Positions 8,739 through 13,939 of a stretch of 13,939 nt of DNA are shown in pieces. Below the pieces are notes generated by a model, which saw nothing but the letters and a program-made list of their open reading frames with translations, was not told the origin of the DNA and made no database searches. The stretch's first letter is position 1. Each line of letters starts with the position of its first letter. The DNA comes from an uncultured Bryobacterales bacterium (GTDB lineage: Bacteria; Acidobacteriota; Terriglobia; Bryobacterales; UBA6623), in NCBI GenBank assembly GCA_946887065.1, contig CAMPKL010000032.1, positions 1-13,939 of the forward strand, read 5' to 3'. The translations under genes were made by a program, and so were the position numbers.

Positions 8739-9812
8739 ATGTTGGGTCGATTACTGTTGTGCCTGGTTTTGGGGGTCTCGGCGCTTTGCGCTCAGTCAGG
8801 ATTGACCTTCCAGCAACTGCAAGACATTCTTCGTTCGTCGAAGGATCAAGGCCTATCGGACCGCGAAGTGGCGAAATATTTGAAGGACCAGCCGCTGTCG
8901 TTCCGCTTGACGGATGTGATGGTGGAGGACTTCCAAGGGTTGGGCGTCGGACCGCGCACGCTGCAGGCTTTGAGGTTATTGCAGGAATCGAGCGCGGGAA
9001 TGTCGGAAGCATTGCCCCCTGAAATTCCGGCGGGGCCGAAACAACCGCCGCCGCCCTCGGAAGAGGAACAGAAACGGATCATTGCGGAGGCCCGGGCGAA
9101 TGCGCTGGCCTACACCGAGCGGCTGCCCGATTTCGTTTGTCTGCAGATCACCCGGCGCTACGTCGACCCTAGCGGGTTGGAGATGGACTGGCTTAAGTAT
9201 GACGAGGTCAAAACGCGCGTCAGCTATGTCGAAGGCCAGGAGAACTATGAAGTGGTGAGCGTCAACAACCAGATCACGAACAAGGGCATGCATGATTTGG
9301 GCGGCGCAACTTCAACCGGTGAGTTTGGGTCCCTGCTGCGAGAGCTTTTCGAGCCGCGCACGGATGCCAGGTTTACTTGGGCGAGACATTCCTTGTTGCG
9401 AGGCAAGACTGTGTATGTTTTCAACCTGCAGGTGCCGAAACGGCGTTCGCGGTGGCGGTTGAGCTACGAGAAGATCGACGAGATCATCGCCGGCTATGCG
9501 GGACTGGTCTACATCGATAAGGAATCGGAACGCGTGTTGCGGATGGACGTCCAAGCCATTGAGATTCCGCCGGACTTTCCGCTGCAGGATGCTTCGACGA
9601 GGCTCGATTACGACTACATCGACATCGGCGGGCAAAGCTTTTTGCTGCCGCTGAAGGGTCGCGTGGGAATGCGCGATGGACGTATTCTGAGCCGCAACGA
9701 TGTGGAATTCCGCCTGTACCGCAAGTTCTCGGCGGAGGCTACGATTTCGTTTGACGAGATCGACGATATCGAGCCGCTGGCCGAAGAGCCCGAAGACGCC
9801 CCGCAGCCTTAA
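8739..9812 (+). CDS. Secreted protein of unknown function (Acidobacteria-type family)
   Basis: I cannot assign a function. The 357-residue product starts with a clear signal peptide (M-L-G-R, then L-L-L-C-L-V-L-G-V-S-A-L-C-A, likely cleaved before Q-S-G). An N-terminal helical region (about 22-85) carries Q-G-L-S-D-R-E-V-A-K-Y-L and may be a small repeat- or SAM-like module. A Pro-rich linker (93-106) leads to a large C-terminal domain (about 110-340). This has L-P-D-F-V-C-L-Q (129-136), G-G-A-T-S-T-G-E-F-G-S-L-L (188-200), Y-A-G-L-V-Y-I-D (253-260), G-Q-S-F-L-L-P-L (298-305) and F-R-L-Y-R-K-F-S-A-E-A (324-334). The alternating beta pattern and the I-D-K-E-S-E-R-V-L-R motif are reminiscent of LolA/outer-membrane-lipoprotein-sorting folds (speculative). 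The tail is acidic. ATG at 8739 is preferred over 8727 for its ribosome site. It is divergent from the DUF3500 gene. Confidence 0.85.
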   Translation: MLGRLLLCLVLGVSALCAQSGLTFQQLQDILRSSKDQGLSDREVAKYLKDQPLSFRLTDVMVEDFQGLGVGPRTLQALRLLQESSAGMSEALPPEIPAGPKQPPPPSEEEQKRIIAEARANALAYTERLPDFVCLQITRRYVDPSGLEMDWLKYDEVKTRVSYVEGQENYEVVSVNNQITNKGMHDLGGATSTGEFGSLLRELFEPRTDARFTWARHSLLRGKTVYVFNLQVPKRRSRWRLSYEKIDEIIAGYAGLVYIDKESERVLRMDVQAIEIPPDFPLQDASTRLDYDYIDIGGQSFLLPLKGRVGMRDGRILSRNDVEFRLYRKFSAEATISFDEIDDIEPLAEEPEDAPQP

Positions 9813-10345
9813 GCCGCCGCCACGGCTTGCTCGGCATCCAACACGCGGGCCACTGCATAAAGGATGGAGGCGATGCGCACGGCGGCTTGCACAGCGGCCT
9901 CGCTCATCCCCTTTTCGCGAATCACACGCTCGTGCGAATCGATGCAGGAACCGCAGCCGTTGATGGCCGAGACGGTGAGACTCCATAACTCGAAGTCTTC
10001 TTGCGCTACGCCATGAGTGCGGATCGCGTTCATGCGCAGCCCGGCGCGCATCGAGGCGTAGCTTTCATTGGAGGCCAGGTGAATGAAGCGGTAATAGATG
10101 TTGTTCATGCCCATGATCGCCGCGGCGGACTTGGCGGCATTGAGAGTTGTCTCGTCCAGATGCTCGGCCGCGTCGTGTAAGACGGCAGCGTAGAGCCGGG
10201 CGTTGTGGCTGGCTAAGGCGCAAGCGACCGCCGTCCCCCAGAGCTGGCGCTCGGTGAGTTCGGTTTGCCTCATGGCGTTCGACAGGTTGAGCCTGAGGTC
10301 TTTGGCGTACTCGGGGATTTCTTCGCGCAGTTGCTCCAGGGTCAT
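9809..10345 (-). CDS. ahpD: Alkyl hydroperoxidase AhpD (CMD family)
   Basis: Carboxymuconolactone-decarboxylase-fold protein. In Mycobacterium tuberculosis AhpD passes electrons from dihydrolipoamide to AhpC and has weak peroxidase activity itself. The 178-residue product matches that protein (177). The catalytic set is visible: Glu119, and N-G-C-G-S-C-I-D-S-H (129-138) giving the redox pair Cys131/Cys134 and His138, each one position after its M. tuberculosis counterpart. The mycobacterial His between the cysteines is Ser133 here. It lies 60 bases downstream of ahpC, separated by a strong hairpin, and is the last gene of the perR-ahpC-ahpD operon. The start is ATG; the upstream ribosome site is weak (GAG). 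Its stop overlaps that of the convergent secreted-protein gene by four bases (TTAA). Confidence 0.94.
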   Translation of the reverse strand: MTLEQLREEIPEYAKDLRLNLSNAMRQTELTERQLWGTAVACALASHNARLYAAVLHDAAEHLDETTLNAAKSAAAIMGMNNIYYRFIHLASNESYASMRAGLRMNAIRTHGVAQEDFELWSLTVSAINGCGSCIDSHERVIREKGMSEAAVQAAVRIASILYAVARVLDAEQAVAAA

Positions 10346-10368
10346 AGCGGGTCTCGAGGGCAGATGAC

Positions 10369-10402
10369 GACGCGGCGGGCGGTTGGTCCGCCCGCCGCAG
10401 TC
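10369..10402 (-). repeat. Strong hairpin between ahpC and ahpD
   Basis: GCGGCGGGCGG (10372-10382) and CCGCCCGCCGC (10388-10398) form a perfect 11-bp GC stem with a five-base loop, extendable by GAC/GTC across a one-base bulge. No T-run follows in either direction, so it is not a standard terminator. It may stabilise the 3' end of the ahpC message or reduce read-through into ahpD, giving more AhpC than AhpD. Confidence 0.65.
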
Positions 10403-10405
10403 AGT

Positions 10406-10948
10406 TTAGGCGGCGAGGACGGCTTCGCCCTTTTTCCAGTTGCAGGGGCACAACTCGTCGGTCTGCAGCGCATCGAGCACGCGCAGCACTTCTTCGGGAT
10501 TGCGTCCCACGGAGAGATCGTTGACCGACACGAAGCGGATGACGCCTTCGGGATCGACCAGGTAGGTCGCGCGCTGGCAAACGCCGCCTTCGCGATCGAG
10601 AATGCCGAGGGCCGTCGCTAGCTCGCGCTTCACGTCCGCCAGCATGGGGAACGGCAAGTGCTTGAGGTCCTTGTGTTCGTTTCGCCAGGCGCGGTGAACG
10701 AAGTGCGAGTCGGTGGAGCCGCCCAGAATCTGCGTGTCGCGGTCGGCGAACTCAGCGTTCAACTTGCCGAAGGCGGCGATCTCGGTGGGACAAACGAAGG
10801 TGAAGTCCATGGGCCAGAAGAAGTAGAGTTTCCACTTGCCGGAATAGTCGTCGTTCGTGATGGTGGTGAAGGCTTTGCTCATGTCGGCAGCCGTGTCGAC
10901 GGCGGCCTGTAGCGAGAATGCGGGAAAGGTGTCTCCAACGCCAAGCAT
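10406..10948 (-). CDS. ahpC: Peroxiredoxin AhpC (alkyl hydroperoxide reductase C)
   Basis: Thiol peroxidase that reduces hydrogen peroxide and organic hydroperoxides in the cytoplasm. The 180-residue product has the peroxidatic motif D-F-T-F-V-C-P-T-E-I with Cys53 and Thr50, the conserved Arg126 in Q-R-A-T-Y-L-V-D-P, and a C-terminal D-E-L-C-P-C-N-W-K-K-G-E with Cys167 and Cys169. The paired C-terminal cysteines are the arrangement of mycobacterial AhpC, which is reduced by AhpD instead of AhpF, and ahpD lies next door. An extra cysteine (Cys124, G-G-V-C-Q-R) is present. It follows perR by 36 bases. The GAGGAG ribosome site (10962-10967) is 13 bases before the ATG, rather far; no better start is in frame. 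Confidence 0.96.
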   Translation of the reverse strand: MLGVGDTFPAFSLQAAVDTAADMSKAFTTITNDDYSGKWKLYFFWPMDFTFVCPTEIAAFGKLNAEFADRDTQILGGSTDSHFVHRAWRNEHKDLKHLPFPMLADVKRELATALGILDREGGVCQRATYLVDPEGVIRFVSVNDLSVGRNPEEVLRVLDALQTDELCPCNWKKGEAVLAA

Positions 10949-10984
10949 GGTTTTCTGATAGCTCCTCTTTTTTGAAATGAATGG

Positions 10985-11446
10985 TTAATGCGCGGTCTGT
11001 TCGGCGCCTGCGGCTTGACAGTCCGGGCATACTCCGTAGGCTTCGACCTGATAGTTCAGGACCCGAAAGCCGCCGGGAGATTCCTGTTGGGCGCACGCCT
11101 CGTCGAGCCGATCGTCGTAGAAATCCGTCACTCGCCGGCAGCGCACGCAGATGAGATGGTGGTGCCGGACGAGATTGGCATCGAGGCGATTGGTTTGATG
11201 CAGGCGATTGACCTCCTGCAGCAGACCGATTTCGACGAAGGTGTGAATGTTCTTGTAGACGGTGGCTTGGGAAATCGAAGGAATTTCCAGGCGAACGCGC
11301 TCGTAGACTTGTTCCGGACTCGGATGGTCCCGGCTTTCTACCAACGTGCGGTAGATGGTGTAGCGTTGATGCGTGGCGGCCAGGCCAGCCGCGGCACAGC
11401 GGCAGCGGAAATCGTCGAGGCGGGATGGGGCGGTGTCTGGAAGCAC
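10985..11446 (-). CDS. perR: Peroxide-responsive Fur-family repressor, PerR-like
   Basis: Fur-superfamily metal-dependent repressor of 153 residues. The N-terminal winged helix (about 10-85) has the recognition helix S-Q-A-T-V-Y-K-N-I. The structural zinc site is C-V-R-C (100-103) plus C-P-D-C (140-143). All five regulatory-metal ligands of B. subtilis PerR have counterparts: His41, Asp89, His95, His97 and Asp108. The last is Asp, as in PerR, and the first two are also PerR-like, so peroxide sensing by iron-catalysed histidine oxidation is likely (inference). The start is GTG with a weak AGG nine bases upstream. It leads the perR-ahpC-ahpD operon, and a Fur/PerR-type operator overlaps its promoter, implying autoregulation. 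Confidence 0.93.
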   Translation of the reverse strand: MLPDTAPSRLDDFRCRCAAAGLAATHQRYTIYRTLVESRDHPSPEQVYERVRLEIPSISQATVYKNIHTFVEIGLLQEVNRLHQTNRLDANLVRHHHLICVRCRRVTDFYDDRLDEACAQQESPGGFRVLNYQVEAYGVCPDCQAAGAEQTAH

Positions 11447-11466
11447 GAGAGCGCCTGGTTACTAAA

Positions 11467-11481
11467 CGATAATTATTATCA
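11467..11481 (-). promoter_or_regulatory. Fur/PerR-family 7-1-7 operator upstream of perR
   Basis: On the minus strand TGATAATAATTATCG differs at only its last base from the 7-1-7 consensus for Fur-family proteins, TGATAATNATTATCA. It fits the PerR variant TTATAATNATTATAA less closely but has the same geometry. It overlaps the -10 hexamer and lies 20 bases before the GTG of perR, so bound PerR would block RNA polymerase. Because the nearest downstream gene is a PerR-like regulator followed by ahpC and ahpD, PerR is the obvious ligand, although a separate Fur could also bind. Confidence 0.85.
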
Positions 11482-11504
11482 TCTAGTAGCTAGGCGCAAG
11501 TCAA
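11475..11504 (-). promoter_or_regulatory. Sigma-70-type promoter of perR-ahpC-ahpD
   Basis: On the minus strand TTGACT (11499-11504, 5/6 to TTGACA) and GATAAT (11475-11480, 5/6 to TATAAT) are separated by 18 bases. Transcription would start near 11468, giving a leader of about 20 bases before the perR GTG. The -10 element is part of the operator, so repression and promoter are one unit. This is the best promoter in the window. Confidence 0.78.
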
Positions 11505-11513
11505 CCCAAATTT

Positions 11514-13939
11514 CTACTCGGCCCGCAGCGTTTTCGCCGGGTCGATTTGCACGGCGCGAAGGATGGCCGGCATCGCCGCGAGCGATGCGGCGGCGATGAT
11601 GATCAACGCTGGGAGGGCGAGCATGGCCGGTTCGTTCGCCTGGACTTCGTAGAGTAAGGTCTCGATATACCGCGCCGAACCGATGCTTAGCAGTAGGCCG
11701 GCGATGCCTCCGCCCGCCACCGCCAACAGAACGCCAGCGGTAATGTCGCGGGCGACGTTCCATCCGCGGGCCCCAATCGCCAGCCGAATGCCGATCTCAC
11801 GGCGTTGCTGCAACACGGTGTAGCGCAGGACGCCGTAAAGTCCGACGCCCGCGAGCAGGACTGCAACGGACGCGAAGAAGACAGCCAGCACGGCCAGCAA
11901 CCGTTCGCGTGCGGTGTGGGACGCGTTGATTTCGGCTTGCGTCCGCACATTGCTCACGCGCAACTCTGAACGCGCCTCGGACACTGCCTGACGCAACGTC
12001 TGGGCCAGAGCCGATGGATTGGCGCTAGCGGTGCGTACGAGGAACGCTGCTCGCGAGTAGGTTTGAAATTCGCTCTCGCCGGGCGCGGCTTGCAGCGGTA
12101 CGTATACGGTCGGGAGAATGGGCTCGCGCAGATTGCGATAGCGCGCATCGGGGGTCAACCCGATGATCTGGAAGCGCAGCCGCCGGCCTTGTTGCTCAAC
12201 CTTTTCGAACGTGCGGCCGATGGGATTGTTTCCGTCAAAATATTGCTTAGCGAAGGTTTCGTTGACGATGGCCGAGCCGGGATAGGCGTCGTTCCCGGTG
12301 AAATCCCTGCCGGCGATCAGGGGAATTTTCATCGTCTCCAGCCAGCCCGGCGATACATTCAAAAAGTAATTGAAGGTCTCCTCGGCCGGCGCACCGTTCA
12401 GGGCCACAAATCCGTTCATGCCGTTTCCGCTGAGCAGCGTCCAGCGAGCCAGAGCGATGGACTCCACGCCAGGCGTCGCCCGCAGCCGGTCTGCTGCCTG
12501 ATTCCAATAAACCAACGGCTGCGGGCTCGTCGCGACCGTATCAAGCGTCAGCAAGCGTTCTGCCGAGAAGCCTGTCGACTGGTGCGACAAGCGGTCGAAG
12601 GTCGCCAAGAAAAGTCCGCCGATAAAGAGCACAACGAAGCAGAACGCCGTTTGCATGGCTACCAGTGCATGCATCGAACGCCGCTTCGACTGCGGGGCCA
12701 TGCCCCCCTTCAAAGCGGCGGCCGGTCGAACCGACGAGGCGCGCAGCGCAGGGCCCAGTCCAAACACAAAAGTGACGGCGAGGGTCAAGGCCAATGCAAA
12801 TCCCAACACGCGCCAATCGAGCGGTAGCGCCAAGCGAGCCGGATTGCTCGCGGGGCTAATCATGCTGACCACCAGCGGCGCCGCCTTCCAGGCCAGCAAT
12901 CCTCCCAGCGCCGCCGAGAGCAGCGCAACCCAAGCGCTTTCAACCAGCACCAGTTGAATCAACCGCTTCCGTCCCGCTCCGGTTGCCACCCGCAAGGCCA
13001 TCTCGCGCGCTCGCGCTGCGCCTTGCGCCGTCATTAGATTGGCCACGTTCGAGCAAGCGATCAACAACACCAGCGCCACTAGCCCGCCTAATGCCGCCAA
13101 CGAGCCGCCATACTGCTTCTGCATGTCCGATATGCCTGTCGGCGCCGGCTCCACGTGCAACGTCTCAGCCAAAAATCGTTCGAGGAAGATCGCCGGCCGA
13201 CCCGAAAAGCCCTTGGCCCTCTCCTCTTGAACAGCCCGAAAAACGGCTTGCAGCCGATCGCGAATCGGAGCTGAAACAACGCCCGGCTCCATTCGCACGA
13301 ACGCGCGGAACCAACTCGTGTCGTTGTGCGTGACGCCATAGACGTTCATCATGGTCGGAACGAAGATGTCTACCAGCGTCCCCGGTTCCGTGCCCGTAAA
13401 GCCGTCCTGGGCCACGCCCACAATTTCGTAGACGTCGTTGGCGATTCGAAAAGTCTTGCCGATCGCTTGCGGGTCCCGCCCGAAGCGGCTTGTCCAATAG
13501 CCGTAAGACAACACTGCATGGGGATGTCCTCCAGGAACGATGTCGTCCTGCTCGGTCAGCAGCCGCCCGGCGGCAGGGCGCAGGCCGAACGCATCGAACA
13601 TCCAGCCGGAGACGTATTGCCGATAGGCTTTCTCCATCTCCTGATCCGATCCGAAGGTGAGATCCGTTGATGCCGCGTAGGAAACGGCGATCAATTCCGC
13701 GTCGCCCGCGACCGCCGCCCGCAGCTGCTGAAACAACGGGTATTCGTAGCTGTCGCTGACGCGTGGAACGCCTTCGGGCGAGACGCCTTGGCGGAGCAAG
13801 GCATGCAAGCGTTCAGGTTCATAGATGGGCAGTGGACGCAGCAGCAAGGCGTCGATCAGCCGAAAGGCCGTGGTGCAAGCGCCCAGCGCGAGGCCGAGCG
13901 ACAAGACCGCAGCGGCGGCGGTCGTCTTATTTTTGCGGA
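11514..13939 (-). CDS. MacB/FtsX-like ABC permease, ADOP type (5'-truncated)
   Basis: Large inner-membrane permease of the ADOP type: two FtsX-like permease units in one chain, with no ATPase gene visible next to it. The frame is open to the window edge (R-K-N-K-T-T-A-A-A-A-V precedes the first TTG), so the N-terminus is missing and about 807 residues are visible. The order is: first TM helix with R-P-L-P-I (about 8-36), MacB-type periplasmic core (about 40-270), three or four TM helices including I-A-C-S-N-V-A-N-L, then A-R-E-M-A-L-R-V-A-T-G-A-G-R. A TM helix near 425 leads to a second periplasmic domain (about 450-670). The terminal FtsX unit has Q-Q-R-R-E-I-G-I-R-L-A-I-G-A (710-723) and ends I-D-P-A-K-T-L-R-A-E. 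Such proteins occur in many copies in Acidobacteriota; their substrates are unknown. It may partner with a distant ATPase (inference). Confidence 0.92.
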   Translation of the reverse strand, partial: RKNKTTAAAAVLSLGLALGACTTAFRLIDALLLRPLPIYEPERLHALLRQGVSPEGVPRVSDSYEYPLFQQLRAAVAGDAELIAVSYAASTDLTFGSDQEMEKAYRQYVSGWMFDAFGLRPAAGRLLTEQDDIVPGGHPHAVLSYGYWTSRFGRDPQAIGKTFRIANDVYEIVGVAQDGFTGTEPGTLVDIFVPTMMNVYGVTHNDTSWFRAFVRMEPGVVSAPIRDRLQAVFRAVQEERAKGFSGRPAIFLERFLAETLHVEPAPTGISDMQKQYGGSLAALGGLVALVLLIACSNVANLMTAQGAARAREMALRVATGAGRKRLIQLVLVESAWVALLSAALGGLLAWKAAPLVVSMISPASNPARLALPLDWRVLGFALALTLAVTFVFGLGPALRASSVRPAAALKGGMAPQSKRRSMHALVAMQTAFCFVVLFIGGLFLATFDRLSHQSTGFSAERLLTLDTVATSPQPLVYWNQAADRLRATPGVESIALARWTLLSGNGMNGFVALNGAPAEETFNYFLNVSPGWLETMKIPLIAGRDFTGNDAYPGSAIVNETFAKQYFDGNNPIGRTFEKVEQQGRRLRFQIIGLTPDARYRNLREPILPTVYVPLQAAPGESEFQTYSRAAFLVRTASANPSALAQTLRQAVSEARSELRVSNVRTQAEINASHTARERLLAVLAVFFASVAVLLAGVGLYGVLRYTVLQQRREIGIRLAIGARGWNVARDITAGVLLAVAGGGIAGLLLSIGSARYIETLLYEVQANEPAMLALPALIIIAAASLAAMPAILRAVQIDPAKTLRAE

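Noticed and set aside
10949..10984. A second PerR box before ahpC
   Set aside because: The 36-base gap has an A-rich stretch and a GAGGAG site but no 7-1-7 inverted repeat.
12063..12827. A 254-codon open frame on the + strand
   Set aside because: It is antisense to the ABC permease, very rich in Arg and Gln with no domain features, as expected of a shadow frame.

Overview
This window looks like the replication-origin neighbourhood of a Gram-negative, GC-rich bacterium, most likely an acidobacterium of the Solibacter/Bryobacter type. I infer this from a large permease of the 'acidobacterial duplicated orphan permease' (ADOP/MacB-FtsX) kind at the right edge and from a secreted protein (8739-9812) of a type I associate with Acidobacteriota. 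I also use a GyrB that carries the long insertion in its TOPRIM region, as in proteobacterial-type GyrB. No database search was possible, so the taxonomy is an inference.

Left half (1-6666): a 5'-truncated small membrane protein on the + strand converges on mscS. To its right lie gyrB, dnaN and dnaA, all on the minus strand, so transcription runs dnaA > dnaN > gyrB > mscS. The 268-base gap between dnaA and dnaN carries a convincing oriC: DnaA boxes in one orientation, two of them fused in tandem, followed by a GC-rich spacer, three TAG (DnaA-trio) repeats and an AT-rich stretch. recF, often found between dnaN and gyrB, is absent: the two genes are only about 24 bases apart.

Middle (6667-9812): a LarE-type PP-loop sulfur transferase (minus), preceded by a TATAAT box that would give an almost leaderless mRNA. 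Next comes a rho-independent terminator belonging to a secreted DUF3500-family gene (minus). Divergent from that is the secreted Acidobacteria-type protein of unknown function (+), whose stop overlaps the ahpD stop by four bases.

Right part (9809-13939): a peroxide-defence operon perR-ahpC-ahpD (minus). A TTGACT/GATAAT promoter stands upstream of perR, with its -10 embedded in a near-perfect Fur/PerR-family 7-1-7 operator, so PerR very probably controls itself and the AhpC/AhpD peroxidase pair. The window ends inside an ADOP-type ABC permease whose N-terminus lies beyond the right edge.

Apart from those edges nothing looks broken or mobile. I saw no tRNA, rRNA, CRISPR array, IS element or phage gene. 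No stretch above 300 bases lacks a gene. I did not find a wholly new multi-gene system; the most informative parts are the oriC architecture and the PerR operator-promoter.
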